A stretch of DNA of 64,000 bases from Halieaceae bacterium (GCA_902631395.1 CACOYM010000005.1:84412-148411); one strand, 5' to 3'. Shown: positions 28,498 to 38,721, numbered from the stretch's first letter. The notes: generated by a model from the letters alone, not told the origin. Numbers and translations: made by a program.

Positions 28498-29538
28498 TTG
28501 AACACAGACCAGTCGGCGCCCGAAGCACCCCCTCCGGGTGTAGCCTCACGCACATTTTCTTTAGAACCCAACGATGCTCGCAATCTGGCGGCCCTTTGCG
28601 GTCAGCTGGACATCCATCTGCGCCAAATAGAAAAACGCCTCGACATTTCAATTTACAATCGAGGTAACCAGTTCGAGCTACGGGGCCAGCAGGACCGCTG
28701 TGAAATGGCAGCAATCCTGCTGTCATCTCTCTACCGGGACGTCACTCATGGCGCTCAACTAAGCCCTGAGACAATTCACCTGCGTCTGCAAGACGCCGAT
28801 CTGGAAATGCTGAATTCTGCTGATCAGATCGATACAACGCAGGACACCGTGAGTCTGATCCGCACCAAGCGATTATCGGTGAGGCCGAGAGGGCAGAACC
28901 AACTCCAGTATGTGGCCGCGATCAATCAGCACGACATCAACTTTGGTATTGGCCCTGCAGGCACAGGTAAAACATACCTCGCAGTCGCTTGTGCCGTTCG
29001 TGCCCTGCTGAATGAGCAGGTGAAGCGTATTTTGCTCGTCCGCCCTGCAGTGGAGGCAGGTGAGCGTCTCGGATTCCTGCCCGGGGATTTGTCACAGAAG
29101 GTGGATCCCTACCTAAGGCCGCTATATGACGCTCTCTACGAAATGCTCGGTTTCGAGACCGTTAACAAATACATGAACCGACACATTATTGAGGTAGCGC
29201 CACTCGCGTTCATGCGCGGCCGAACGCTGAATCACGCCTTCATCATCCTCGATGAAGCGCAAAATACGACGCGGGAACAAATGAAAATGTTCCTGACGCG
29301 AATAGGCTTTGGATCGACCGCTGTCGTCACCGGAGATACCAGCCAGATTGATCTGCCCAAAGGGACGCAGAGCGGCCTGACTCACGCTGCGGCCGTGCTA
29401 GAGAGCGTGGCCGGCATCGCCTTCACTAAATTTGATAACAAGGACGTGGTGAGACACCCGCTTGTGCAGCGAGTGGTCAGTGCCTACGACGCTCATGAGC
29501 AGAGAGCTGCTTCCGCGCGCAGCGAGGATCATCCGTGA
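28498..29538 (+). CDS. ybeZ: PhoH-like ATPase (YbeZ)
   Basis: A 346-residue P-loop ATPase of the PhoH/YbeZ family, which works with YbeY in RNA processing and ribosome quality control. It has an N-terminal KH-like region, Walker A GPAGTGKTYLAV, LVRPAVEAGERLGFLPGDL, and Walker B AFIILDEAQNTT. TTG 28498 is the farthest upstream usable start, with no strong ribosome binding site, so a nearby alternative is possible. Its end overlaps ybeY by GTGA. Confidence 0.92.
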   Translation: MNTDQSAPEAPPPGVASRTFSLEPNDARNLAALCGQLDIHLRQIEKRLDISIYNRGNQFELRGQQDRCEMAAILLSSLYRDVTHGAQLSPETIHLRLQDADLEMLNSADQIDTTQDTVSLIRTKRLSVRPRGQNQLQYVAAINQHDINFGIGPAGTGKTYLAVACAVRALLNEQVKRILLVRPAVEAGERLGFLPGDLSQKVDPYLRPLYDALYEMLGFETVNKYMNRHIIEVAPLAFMRGRTLNHAFIILDEAQNTTREQMKMFLTRIGFGSTAVVTGDTSQIDLPKGTQSGLTHAAAVLESVAGIAFTKFDNKDVVRHPLVQRVVSAYDAHEQRAASARSEDHP

Positions 29539-30023
29539 ACCTGTTGCTCTCCGTGGATCGCGAAGTTTCACTGCAGTCCCCCGATGACGAAGCCATCGGG
29601 CATTGGGTTGTTTCAGCGTTAAGCCGATTACACACTCCCCTCTCGCCTGTTCCCGAACTATCGATTCGTATCACCGATCGCGAAGACGCTGCTCAATTCA
29701 ATCACACCTACCGCGCCAAGCCGGGTGCGACTAATGTGCTGTCCTTTCCCGCCGACCCACCGGTTGAATCGCAGTCTGGCCTGCTGGGTGACCTTGTGAT
29801 CTGCGCACCACTGGTAAAACAAGAGGCTTCCGAGCAAAACAAAAGCGAAGAGGCGCACTGGGCCCATCTGATTATCCATGGCGTCCTGCATTTACTGGGT
29901 CATGATCACCAATTGACAGCCGAAGCCGAGCAAATGGAAGCACTTGAAATCGCCCTTCTGAGTGAACTCGGCTTCCCGAACCCTTACCAACATGAAACGC
30001 CCTCGGAGGGCAAACAACCGTGA
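29535..30023 (+). CDS. ybeY: endoribonuclease YbeY
   Basis: YbeY is a zinc-dependent endoribonuclease needed for 16S rRNA 3' end maturation and 70S quality control. The 162-residue protein carries the NVLSFP motif and the metal signature HLIIHGVLHLLGHDH (three histidines). Start GTG 29535 overlaps the ybeZ stop and its own TGA overlaps the corC GTG start, so the three genes are translationally coupled. Confidence 0.95.
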   Translation: MNLLLSVDREVSLQSPDDEAIGHWVVSALSRLHTPLSPVPELSIRITDREDAAQFNHTYRAKPGATNVLSFPADPPVESQSGLLGDLVICAPLVKQEASEQNKSEEAHWAHLIIHGVLHLLGHDHQLTAEAEQMEALEIALLSELGFPNPYQHETPSEGKQP

Positions 30024-30871
30024 ATGACGAGCGCGCGCTTGAGACAGAGGATCGATCCTGGCTGGACCGACTAACGCACTTCATAAGTGGAGAGCCGCAG
30101 AATAAATCGGACCTCGAGGGCGTGCTCTCGCTCGCCGAGGAGCATGAGATTATCGACGAGGACGCCCGAAAGATTATGGAAGGTGCGCTGTCGGTAAGCG
30201 ATATGCAAGTGCGGGATATAATGATTCCACGCGCGCAAATGGTCGTGATCGACTCCGATCAACCACTGCAGGAGGCGCTAGCCAAAATCCTGCAGTCAGG
30301 CCACTCCCGCTACCCTGTAATCGGCGAAGGTATCGACGATGTCATCGGAATTTTGTTGGCGAAAGATTTGTTACCCTTGATCCAAGCCGATAACGACGTC
30401 CCCAGCATCAGTAACTTGATGCGTCCGGTGAAGGCAGTACCGGAAAGCAAGCGGCTCAACGTGCTTTTGCGAGAGTTCCGTCAAAACCGCAATCACATGG
30501 CCATCGTGATTGATGAATATGGCGGCATTGCAGGTCTCATCACAATTGAAGATGTGCTGGAAGAAATCGTCGGAGAGATTGAGGACGAGACGGACGTTGA
30601 TGAAGGTCAGTTGATCCGCCCTATTAATGACAATTCGTTCCTGATCGAGGCATTAACACCCATTGAGGACTTCAATGAATACTTTGGCACCAGCTTTAGT
30701 GACGAGGAGTTCGACACCATCGGCGGATTGGTCATTAATGCCTTCGGCCAGTTGCCAACCCGAAATCAGACGATTCGGCTCGATCAGTTTGAGTTCAAGG
30801 TGATTCATGCCGACGAGCGTCGATTGACTCGTCTGCGCGTAATCCGAGGCGTAACCGAATCAGAGGGGTAA
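30020..30871 (+). CDS. corC: CBS-domain protein CorC (magnesium/cobalt efflux)
   Basis: A 283-residue protein with two CBS domains (about residues 65-190, VRDIMIPRAQMVVIDSDQPLQEAL and MAIVIDEYGGIAGLITIEDVLEEIVGEIEDE) and a C-terminal CorC_HlyC transporter-associated domain. It lacks membrane segments. CorC is implicated in Mg/Co efflux in Salmonella, and in many genomes lies between ybeY and lnt. GTG 30020 overlaps the ybeY stop. Confidence 0.93.
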   Translation: MNDERALETEDRSWLDRLTHFISGEPQNKSDLEGVLSLAEEHEIIDEDARKIMEGALSVSDMQVRDIMIPRAQMVVIDSDQPLQEALAKILQSGHSRYPVIGEGIDDVIGILLAKDLLPLIQADNDVPSISNLMRPVKAVPESKRLNVLLREFRQNRNHMAIVIDEYGGIAGLITIEDVLEEIVGEIEDETDVDEGQLIRPINDNSFLIEALTPIEDFNEYFGTSFSDEEFDTIGGLVINAFGQLPTRNQTIRLDQFEFKVIHADERRLTRLRVIRGVTESEG

Positions 30872-30957
30872 CCCACTCCAATGCATCACGCTGGGGCCTA
30901 GCATTTCTCGCGGGATGCGCGTTCGCGCTGGGTTTAGCGCCCTATAGTCTGTGGCCT

Positions 30958-32343
30958 GTGATACCCCTGAGCGCGGGGGTGCTATTTATCCTATTACGCG
31001 ACAATCCGTCCGCGACACCCTGGCGAACTGGCCTAGCCTACGGCCTCGGGTTTTTTGGTGTCAGCGTCTCGTGGGTCTATGTCAGCGTACATATTTATGG
31101 CCCCACACCGGTCGGGCTCGCGGCATTAATTACCGCTATGTTTTGCGGCGGGTTGGCCTTGCTTCATGGATTTCAGGCATCACTCTTCTATTGGCTTGGC
31201 AGCCGTCACCTAAGTTGGCGTCTCATCCAGTTCGCATCGATCTGGGTTCTATTTGAGTGGCTGCGAAGCTGGCTCCTGACGGGATTCCCCTGGGCCTACG
31301 CAGGTTACAGCGCGCTAAACAGCCCACTTCATGGCTGGATACCGGTGATTGGAATCTATGGCTGCTCGTGGCTTGTCATTAGCCTTGGCTGCCTTTGGAC
31401 AGCGTCGCTTCGCGACCCGCGGGTGAAATCACGATGGTTCGCGACTGCGGCTTACACCGGCCTGTTATGGGTATGCGCGTCGCTCTGGTCTGGAATGACC
31501 TGGACAACAGCGATCGGCGAACCCATCAAGGTCGCTGCGGTGCAACCCAATATCCCACTGGCAGAAAAATGGGCGCCGCGACATCGACAACCGATACTGC
31601 AGGCAATTGAAGACACCTCATCCATGCTGATCGGGCAGCATGACTTGATCGTGTGGCCCGAGTCGGCACTGCCCGGCTACCGCGATCAGTTTCAGGCGGA
31701 AATCAATCGTCTCGGGGAAACCGCCGCGTCACAGGGCACAGCGCTTATTATAGGCGTCCCCACCCGGGACAGCACCGGGCGATTTAACAGTATTGTGGCC
31801 ATCGGCAACGGGTACGGCGAATACCGAAAACAAAAGCTGGTCCCGTTCGGCGAATATGTGCCTCTGGAACGCTGGCTCCGTGGCGTCATCGCCTTTTTCG
31901 ACCTGCCCATGTCTCAGTTCACAGAGGGCCGGGCCGATCAGCCACTGCTGACAGCCGGGGACATCAAAGTCGCACCTTTTATATGTTACGAGGTGGTCTA
32001 CCCCGATTTTGTCCGCGCCAACATGCGCGATGCAGCACTAATGGTCACGATCAGCAACGATACCTGGTTCGGCGCCAGCACAGGCCCCTGGCAGCACTTT
32101 CAGATGGCAAAGTTTCGGGCGGTTGAGCTCGGGCGCGACCTGGTGCGGAGCACCAATGATGGCGTCAGCGCGCTGATTCAAGCTGACGGGCAGATCCTCG
32201 CTACTACCCCACAGTTCACACAATCGGTGGTCACAGGCACGCTGCAGCCGCGCTCGGGGCAAACGCCCTTCGCGATAACTGGCAGTCTACCCATCTGGGT
32301 TTTCGCCTTAATCACACTGGTATTGGGTCGGGACCGACCATAA
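30958..32343 (+). CDS. lnt: apolipoprotein N-acyltransferase
   Basis: Lnt adds the third acyl chain to the N-terminal Cys of lipoproteins in the inner membrane. The protein has an N-terminal set of membrane helices and a nitrilase-type periplasmic domain with the triad Glu in IVWPESALPGY, Lys in KQKLVPFGEYVPLE and Cys in APFICYEVVYPD. The coordinate used is the first GTG in frame, but clearly native sequence (RWGLAFLAGCAFALGLAPYSLWP) lies upstream, back to about 30874, without any ATG, GTG or TTG. The true start is therefore unresolved, see findings. It follows corC directly. Confidence 0.9.
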   Translation: MIPLSAGVLFILLRDNPSATPWRTGLAYGLGFFGVSVSWVYVSVHIYGPTPVGLAALITAMFCGGLALLHGFQASLFYWLGSRHLSWRLIQFASIWVLFEWLRSWLLTGFPWAYAGYSALNSPLHGWIPVIGIYGCSWLVISLGCLWTASLRDPRVKSRWFATAAYTGLLWVCASLWSGMTWTTAIGEPIKVAAVQPNIPLAEKWAPRHRQPILQAIEDTSSMLIGQHDLIVWPESALPGYRDQFQAEINRLGETAASQGTALIIGVPTRDSTGRFNSIVAIGNGYGEYRKQKLVPFGEYVPLERWLRGVIAFFDLPMSQFTEGRADQPLLTAGDIKVAPFICYEVVYPDFVRANMRDAALMVTISNDTWFGASTGPWQHFQMAKFRAVELGRDLVRSTNDGVSALIQADGQILATTPQFTQSVVTGTLQPRSGQTPFAITGSLPIWVFALITLVLGRDRP

Positions 32344-32458
32344 TACTGGTAAACTTTGCGCCACTAGCAGCGGGATCATCTGACTGCCCGCTCCCAGCAG
32401 CGTGACGGTCACCCGATCACAAGCCCGCCGGGTACCCAGCAATCGATTTAGAGCGACC

Positions 32459-34909
32459 ATGACTAAGGACTACAGCCCGCAAACCTTGGAACTGTCACTG
32501 CAAGCCGAGTGGGCTGAGTCCAGTCGTTTCGCCGTCCATTCCGACGAGTCGCGAGAGAAGTTTTACTGCCTCGCCATGTTTCCCTACCCCAGCGGGAGGC
32601 TTCACATGGGCCACGTGCGTAACTACACGATCGCTGACGTGATCGCGCGATATCAACGCATGCAGGGTAAAAACGTGCTGCAACCCATGGGATGGGACGC
32701 ATTTGGCCTGCCGGCCGAGAACGCAGCCATCGCCAACAAGGTAGCGCCCGCCGCGTGGACTCGGGAAAACATCGACCACATGCGTGCCCAATTACAGCGG
32801 TTGGGATATGCCTACGACTGGGACCGAGAAATCGCGACCTGCGACCCGCAGTACTACCAATGGGAACAGTGGTTCTTCACCCAACTTTACGAACGCGGCC
32901 TCGTCTACAAAAAAATGGCCACAGTGAACTGGGATCCTGTGGATCAGACCGTGCTGGCCAACGAGCAGGTCATCGACGGACGCGGATGGCGCTCCGGTGC
33001 CGTCGTAGAGCGGCGCGAAATTCCACAATGGTTTATTCGCATTACTGCCTATGCAGAAGAATTGCTCGAAGGCTTGGACACACTGGACGGCTGGCCAGAG
33101 GCCGTCCGCACCATGCAGCGCAACTGGATCGGGAAAAGCCGTGGCGTGGAGCTGGCGTTCGGGCTGAACGAGCCACTGGCGGGTCTCGATCGTATCGAGG
33201 TGTACACCACCCGGCCCGATACGCTCTACGGCGTGACCTATATTAGCCTCGCTGCGGAACATCCGATCACGCTGGCACTGGCTGATGCCAATGATGCGCT
33301 CGCCGCGTTCGTCGCCAATTGTAAGCAGACTTCCGTCGCTGAGGCCGATATAGCTCAGGCCGAAAAGCTTGGCATGGATACAGGCCTGCGTGCCACACAC
33401 CCACTAACGGGTGAGGCAATCCCCGTCTGGGTGGCAAACTACGTCCTGATGGACTACGGCTCAGGCGCGGTCATGGCTGTGCCCGCACATGACGAGCGGG
33501 ATTGGGAGTTTGCTCGCAAGTACTCGCTGCCAATGAAAATCGTCGTCTGCGATGGAGAAGGCAAACCTGCTGTCACCACAGACAATGCCTATACAGAGCG
33601 CGGCGTGCTGACCGGGTCGGCAGAATTTGATGGCTGCGATTTTGATGAGGCCTTTGAAGGCATTGCTGCGCGCCTCGAGGCCGCGGGGATGGGTCAGATC
33701 ACGACCCAATTTCGATTGAGGGATTGGGGCGTCTCGCGCCAACGCTATTGGGCAACGCCGATCCCTATGCTGAATCTGGGCGACGGACAAGACATCCCCA
33801 TTCCAGCCAATCGGTTGCCCTCGCTGCTGCCCGAAGACGTGGCCATGGATGGCGTGACGTCGCCTATCAAAGCCGATCCACAGTGGCGCCAGTTCGAATT
33901 TGAGGGCCAGCCCTGCGAGCGTGAAACCGATACCTTTGATACCTTCGTGCAGTCATCGTGGTACTACGCGCGCTTCACCTGTCCACATTACACAGACGGC
34001 ATGATCGACAGCGCCGAGGCAAATTATTGGCTACCGGTAGATCAGTATGTCGGCGGCATCGAACACGCCATTTTGCATCTCCTGTATTCGCGCTTCTTCC
34101 ATAAGCTGATGCGAGACGCAGGATTGGTCAGCAGCGATGAACCCTTTGAGCGATTGCTCACACAGGGCATGGTGCTCAAAGACGGCGCCAAGATGTCGAA
34201 GTCCAAAGGCAACACGGTTGACCCGCAAGAATTGATTGATCGTTACGGCGCCGACACGGTGCGCTTGTTCAGCATGTTTGCCGCACCGCCAGAACAATCA
34301 CTCGAGTGGTCGGATTCCGGTGTCGAGGGCGCGCATCGGTTCATCAAACGTCTTTGGAGACTGATCCACGATTTCGGCCGAAATGCCTCTGCAGATGTTC
34401 CCAATACACTTTCGACTGCGCAAAAGGATCTGCGACGTAAAGTGCACGAAACAATCGCCAAAGTGACTGATGACTACGGTCGTCGACAAACATTTAATAC
34501 TGCGGTGGCCGCAATCATGGAGCTGTGCAACGAGCTCAGCCGATACTCCGCCGACACTGAAGATGACCGCAAAGTGGTCGATGAGGGACTGCGGGCGACG
34601 CTGCGTATGCTGTGGCCGATTACACCGCATCTCACCGAGTCTCTGTGGCACACCCTGACAGACGAAGGGTTCACTGAAAGCGAGTGGCCTAAGGTAGACG
34701 ACTCTGCTCTGAGTCGTGATGAACTCGAAATCGTGGTTCAGGTAAATGGTAAGGTGCGGGGCAAGATCACCGTGCCCGCTTCGGCTGACAAAGCTGCCAT
34801 TGAGGCGATGGCGAAGGAACAGGACAATGTTCAACGCTATCTGGCAGACGCGACCATTAAAAAAGTGATTGTTGTGCCAGACAAACTCGTGAATATCGTC
34901 GCACAATGA
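32459..34909 (+). CDS. leuS: leucyl-tRNA synthetase
   Basis: LeuS charges tRNA-Leu. The 816-residue class I enzyme starts [15 protein letters not shown] and has the HIGH motif in [15 protein letters not shown], the CP1 editing domain ([13 protein letters not shown], then [23 protein letters not shown]), KMSKS in [10 protein letters not shown], and the C-terminal anticodon domain. An upstream in-frame ATG at 32402 is less likely. AGCGGG/CCCGCT at 32369-32392 can form a hairpin in the leader, without a T run. It heads leuS-lptE-holA, as in Escherichia coli. Confidence 0.96.
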   Translation: MTKDYSPQTLELSLQAEWAESSRFAVHSDESREKFYCLAMFPYPSGRLHMGHVRNYTIADVIARYQRMQGKNVLQPMGWDAFGLPAENAAIANKVAPAAWTRENIDHMRAQLQRLGYAYDWDREIATCDPQYYQWEQWFFTQLYERGLVYKKMATVNWDPVDQTVLANEQVIDGRGWRSGAVVERREIPQWFIRITAYAEELLEGLDTLDGWPEAVRTMQRNWIGKSRGVELAFGLNEPLAGLDRIEVYTTRPDTLYGVTYISLAAEHPITLALADANDALAAFVANCKQTSVAEADIAQAEKLGMDTGLRATHPLTGEAIPVWVANYVLMDYGSGAVMAVPAHDERDWEFARKYSLPMKIVVCDGEGKPAVTTDNAYTERGVLTGSAEFDGCDFDEAFEGIAARLEAAGMGQITTQFRLRDWGVSRQRYWATPIPMLNLGDGQDIPIPANRLPSLLPEDVAMDGVTSPIKADPQWRQFEFEGQPCERETDTFDTFVQSSWYYARFTCPHYTDGMIDSAEANYWLPVDQYVGGIEHAILHLLYSRFFHKLMRDAGLVSSDEPFERLLTQGMVLKDGAKMSKSKGNTVDPQELIDRYGADTVRLFSMFAAPPEQSLEWSDSGVEGAHRFIKRLWRLIHDFGRNASADVPNTLSTAQKDLRRKVHETIAKVTDDYGRRQTFNTAVAAIMELCNELSRYSADTEDDRKVVDEGLRATLRMLWPITPHLTESLWHTLTDEGFTESEWPKVDDSALSRDELEIVVQVNGKVRGKITVPASADKAAIEAMAKEQDNVQRYLADATIKKVIVVPDKLVNIVAQ

Positions 34910-35427
34910 ACCGGCGACTGACTCAATGTGGTGCGCTGCGAGGACTGGGCATGCTTTCCGTCGTTGCCCTGATGACGCTGACCGGCTGTGGCTTTCAGTT
35001 GAAAGGCACCGGATCCAACACTACCCAATTGCAGGGATTAACAATCCGCTTGGTCAGCGGCCAACCTCGCGCAGAACTCACGCGGGAGGTCACGCGCGAA
35101 TTGACGGCGAATGGATTGGTATTGCGTGATGATCCCGACACTGATTTATCTCTCCGCTTGAAGCCAGAGCAGTTTACTCAGCGCAACGTCTCTCTCACCG
35201 CGCAAGCACGGGCCGCGGAACTTGAACTTACATTGTCAGCGGCCTTTAGCTTCGCAAGGTCAGATCAGGAACCCATTAGTGCACGTGCGAGCGTCAACCG
35301 ACAAATGCTCAACGACCCACGCAACGTAGTGGGCAAGACAGAGGAACTGCGGTTGTTACGAGAGGAGATGCGCCGGGATCTGGCCGCGCAAATCGTTCGC
35401 CGAGTGAGTCACAGTTTGACCAACTGA
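34906..35427 (+). CDS. lptE: LPS-assembly lipoprotein LptE
   Basis: LptE plugs the LptD barrel that inserts lipopolysaccharide into the outer leaflet. The 173-residue product has a signal sequence ending LTGC (lipobox MTLTGC), followed by GFQLKGTG, the classical start of mature LptE. ATG 34906 overlaps the leuS stop (ATGA), and its TGA is joined with the holA ATG (TGATG), as in enterobacteria. Confidence 0.93.
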   Translation: MNRRLTQCGALRGLGMLSVVALMTLTGCGFQLKGTGSNTTQLQGLTIRLVSGQPRAELTREVTRELTANGLVLRDDPDTDLSLRLKPEQFTQRNVSLTAQARAAELELTLSAAFSFARSDQEPISARASVNRQMLNDPRNVVGKTEELRLLREEMRRDLAAQIVRRVSHSLTN

Positions 35428-36461
35428 TGCAGCTTAAACCCGCGCAACTGGACACCCATCTCGCTCAGCATCTGGCGCCCTGCTATTTGATCTCTGGCGA
35501 CGAACCGCTACTGGTTCAGGAATGCGCCGATGCAATACGCCGCGCAGCGCGCGCCGGGGGCTGCACCGAAAGACAGCGCCTCCACATCTCCGGAAAAGAC
35601 GATTGGCTGGAGCTGTGGCATGCCACCGGATCGCTATCTTTATTCGCAGAGCGCAGACTGATTGAGGTGCAGCTGCCGAATGGCAAGCCCGGCACCGAGG
35701 GCAGTAAAGCGATACAGGAGTATCTGGCAAGTTCTCCCGAAGATGTGCTGCTGATTGTTAGCGGCCGAATCGACAAGCAGTCCCAGAAGAGCAAGTGGTA
35801 CCTGGCGCTGGATCAAGCGGGTGTAGTCATGCCTATTTGGCCTGTCGCGCCCGCAGAGCTACCGCGCTGGATAGCGGACCGCATGAGTGCGCTGGGGCTG
35901 ACCGCTGAGCCCGACGCGATCACGCTCCTGGCCGAGCGACTAGAGGGCAATTTACTCGCCGCCAAGCAGGAAATAGAAAAATTAAAGCTCCTGCATGGTT
36001 ATGAAACCATTACCGCTACGATGGTGGCCGACACCGTGTCTGACAATGCGCGCTACGATGCTTTTCGGTTAGTCGATGTCGCCCTGTCGGGTGATGCTCG
36101 CGGCGCAGTCAGAACGCTGCGTGGACTCAAGGGTGAGTCGGTACAGCCACCAGTGCTGCTGTGGGCGGTGGCGCGTGAAGTGCGCTTGCTCGCTGATCTC
36201 AAGCGAGACGTAGCGGCAGGCGCTAGTATTGATCGTGCCATGCAGCAAAAGGGCGTCTGGCGTAATCGACAAGGCCTCGTCAGAACGGCCCTTAACCGTC
36301 TTAGCGGCCGCGATCTCGCAGAGATGCAAACACTCAGCTTTCAAGCAGATGGCAGCAGCAAGGGATTCCTTCTGGGGGAACCTTGGAGCCTGCTTGAGCG
36401 CCTGCTAATCGTCCTCGCTCAGGGACTTCCGGCGGACAGCACGCACTCACGCTTCGCGTAA
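35427..36461 (+). CDS. holA: DNA polymerase III subunit delta
   Basis: The delta subunit opens the beta clamp in the clamp-loader complex. The 344-residue protein follows the family pattern: QLKPAQLDTHLAQHLAPCYLISGDEPLLVQECADAIRRAA at the N-terminus, LIEVQLPNGKPG, and the helical C-terminal domain. It starts at the ATG joined with the lptE stop. Its last 43 bases overlap the convergent MFS gene at 36419. Confidence 0.93.
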   Translation: MQLKPAQLDTHLAQHLAPCYLISGDEPLLVQECADAIRRAARAGGCTERQRLHISGKDDWLELWHATGSLSLFAERRLIEVQLPNGKPGTEGSKAIQEYLASSPEDVLLIVSGRIDKQSQKSKWYLALDQAGVVMPIWPVAPAELPRWIADRMSALGLTAEPDAITLLAERLEGNLLAAKQEIEKLKLLHGYETITATMVADTVSDNARYDAFRLVDVALSGDARGAVRTLRGLKGESVQPPVLLWAVAREVRLLADLKRDVAAGASIDRAMQQKGVWRNRQGLVRTALNRLSGRDLAEMQTLSFQADGSSKGFLLGEPWSLLERLLIVLAQGLPADSTHSRFA

Positions 36462-37681
36462 CACAACACAATCAGCATCAGTCCCGCCGCGCCCGTCAGC
36501 AAAGCGACTCGGGCGAAACCCAAGCTATCCGCCCCTATACCCAACAGCGCCGCGCCTAATGCCGGCGCACCCAGTGTCAGCATAGTCCAAATACTCATCA
36601 CGCGACCCCGATAACCAGTATCGGCAATGAGCTGTATCAGGGTTTGCGAGCCGGTGCCCGCCAGCGTCGTGACAACGCTCAAACAAACGACCCAGCACGC
36701 AAGGCCCGTCATACCCGAGAACCACTGTAAACTCATGAGGTTCAGCGCGGCCAGGGCGATGGCCGCGCACACCAGCATTAAGAGCCGCTCGAGATCCGCT
36801 GATTGGCGGCTTACCAGAAGTCCGCCAAGGACAGACCCCAAACCCGCCATCGCGACAAGGGTTGCCAGATCAGTGGAATCACCCATCAGTAACTGGCCCG
36901 ACAAAGCGGGCAGCAACTCGATCAGTGTGCGGCCCAACAAACCGTTCAAAGTCGCCAAAGCGAGTAGCAATCGGAGATCTACTCGGCGCAATAAATACTG
37001 GTAACCGTCCTGAAACTGCCGCCACAACGAGGTCGACGTCTGTTCCGGTTTCTGGTGCATGACACGGAGCAGCGACAAGCCAAGGAAGGAAGCGGTGAAC
37101 ATCATCGCGGCCATCACCCACGCGGCGGCCACGCTGACTTGAGCCACCAGCGCCGCGCCCAAAGCCGGACCGATCATCCGCGCAGTGTTAAACGACATCG
37201 CCGAGTAACCGACTGCACTCGGAAGTGCCTCGCGATTGACCAATAGTGTTACCAGCGCCAGGCGCATGGGGGAATGCAATGAGGTTGCCACACCGAGGAT
37301 AGCCGCCAAACAGGCTAACACCGCGGGGTCATTGGCCCCTGTCCAGGTCGCGACAGCACCCAGTATGGCGATGCTGCTGTGCAACACCATCGACAAACGT
37401 AGCCCCTGGCGCGGATTGACCCTGTCAGAAAGAATGCCGAACCAAGGCGATAACAATAGCGCCGGGGCCAACATCAAGGCACTGACCAATCCCACCCAGG
37501 TCGCTGAGTGGGTGAGATCCCAAGCGCTCCATCCGAGCAAAAACCGCAGTAACCACGCCCCTAAACTGGAAAACCAACTGGCGGGGTAATAACGACGAAA
37601 ACGCGGGTCTGACAGCGCAGAACGATGCACCTGTCGTGTTTCACGACACTCCAAAAAATGCTCACTTGCTTTTTCAGTCAT
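36419..37681 (-). CDS. MFS exporter, EntS-like, with a LexA-controlled promoter
   Basis: A 420-residue membrane protein of the MFS_3/EntS group with about 12 hydrophobic segments and the loop motif PWFGILSDRVNPRQGLRL between TM2 and TM3. Its substrate is unknown. ATG 37681 lies exactly 7 bases beyond the 20-base LexA box at 37689-37708, so it should be an SOS-inducible gene divergent from imuA. There is no room for a ribosome binding site between box and start, which suggests a leaderless mRNA. The end overlaps holA by 43 bases on the opposite strand. Confidence 0.84.
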   Translation of the reverse strand: MTEKASEHFLECRETRQVHRSALSDPRFRRYYPASWFSSLGAWLLRFLLGWSAWDLTHSATWVGLVSALMLAPALLLSPWFGILSDRVNPRQGLRLSMVLHSSIAILGAVATWTGANDPAVLACLAAILGVATSLHSPMRLALVTLLVNREALPSAVGYSAMSFNTARMIGPALGAALVAQVSVAAAWVMAAMMFTASFLGLSLLRVMHQKPEQTSTSLWRQFQDGYQYLLRRVDLRLLLALATLNGLLGRTLIELLPALSGQLLMGDSTDLATLVAMAGLGSVLGGLLVSRQSADLERLLMLVCAAIALAALNLMSLQWFSGMTGLACWVVCLSVVTTLAGTGSQTLIQLIADTGYRGRVMSIWTMLTLGAPALGAALLGIGADSLGFARVALLTGAAGLMLIVLCYAKRECVLSAGSP

Positions 37682-37688
37682 GCTCAAA

Positions 37689-37708
37689 TACTGTCTATTT
37701 ATACAGTA
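37689..37708. promoter_or_regulatory. LexA (SOS) box shared by imuA and the MFS exporter
   Basis: TACTGTCTATTTATACAGTA is a symmetrical CTGT-N8-ACAG operator of the gammaproteobacterial LexA type. It lies between the divergent exporter (start 7 bases to the left) and imuA (right). It differs from the dnaE2 box at one base of 20. Control by LexA is inferred from the consensus and the gene context. Confidence 0.88.
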
Positions 37709-37839
37709 TTTTTGTTGTTGCAATGAAAGCTCTCACCCATAGTCGGGTAGGAGCGGAGATTCGGCGCGGCAGTACAGAAAAAAATGCAAAAAAGAGCACA
37801 AAAGCGAATGCAGGAAAAAGGTCAGAAAAGGAGTGCATC

Positions 37840-38616
37840 ATGAATTATCTACTTGAAGATGTTTTCCGTCGCGCAGATACCTGGCGAGGTATGGGCCAAT
37901 ACAGTATGGATGTGTCTGGAAACGGTCAACAATCCCAGCTTTTTCCACACCCAGAAAATGATGCGGCCAATGGCGATAGACACTCCTTTTCCGGTGTCAG
38001 AACGGGTTTCGACATGCTGGATGCGCAACTTTATAACAGGGGCTGGCCATCTGGAGGATGCATTGAAGTCGTCAGCGACCAGTGTGGCCTGGACGCAATG
38101 GGCATTTTCATGCCTCTGATGAAAAGTCTGTCAGGACAAGAACGATGGCAGGTATTTATTAACCCGCCTTACACCCCTTATTCGCCGCTCCTTGCCAAAG
38201 AAGGTATCGATCTCCGAGAAGTTATGCTGGTGCATCCTAAGAGCAAAGACGAAGTCCTTTGGTCAACCGAGCAGGCATTACGTAGCAATACCTGTAGTGC
38301 GGTCTTTGCCTGGTTAGGTGCAATCGAATACCGCTATGCCGAGCTCAGAAAAATTCAGCTGGCTGCAGCCAGTCACGGCACGCCTGCCATTCTGTTTAGA
38401 TCCTCCGGAGCACTGGAACAAGCTTCACCGGCCAGCCTGAAAATCCAAATCAACGGCTATCGCCAGGTCAAAATCCTTAAACAACGCGGCGGTCGAGAAA
38501 GCTCGACCATCCCTTTGCCCGCGGATGAAACGTTGCCCGATACAAGCTTCACCTGGGCATCATTGGAACGGCCCATGGCATCACCCGATCACATCGATTA
38601 TCAACCCTCTGCCTAA
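37840..38616 (+). CDS. imuA: SOS mutagenesis protein ImuA
   Basis: ImuA is a RecA-like accessory factor of the ImuA-ImuB-DnaE2 mutasome, which performs damage-induced translesion synthesis. The 258-residue protein has the region FSGVRTGFDMLDAQLYNRGWPSGGCIEVVSDQCG and the IQLAAASHGTPAILFR segment typical of the family; the usual P-loop is degenerate (VSDQCGLDAMG). ATG 37840 lies 6 bases after AAGGAG. An in-frame ATG at 37723 could add a basic 39-residue extension. The LexA box is 131 bases upstream. imuB does not follow directly but lies 5.2 kb away. Confidence 0.88.
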   Translation: MNYLLEDVFRRADTWRGMGQYSMDVSGNGQQSQLFPHPENDAANGDRHSFSGVRTGFDMLDAQLYNRGWPSGGCIEVVSDQCGLDAMGIFMPLMKSLSGQERWQVFINPPYTPYSPLLAKEGIDLREVMLVHPKSKDEVLWSTEQALRSNTCSAVFAWLGAIEYRYAELRKIQLAAASHGTPAILFRSSGALEQASPASLKIQINGYRQVKILKQRGGRESSTIPLPADETLPDTSFTWASLERPMASPDHIDYQPSA

Positions 38617-38721
38617 ACACTATCAGGCGATGTACCGCTATCACCGGGATATGCTACCGCGCTGGCGTCATACCGGCAGAGCAGCTATCCTTTCGCCCGA
38701 TTTTAACCAGACAAAATAGCC

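Noticed and set aside
38525..38719. A separate 64-residue protein after imuA
   Set aside because: It overlaps the end of imuA in another frame, has no ribosome binding site and shows no family motif. A shadow frame is more likely.
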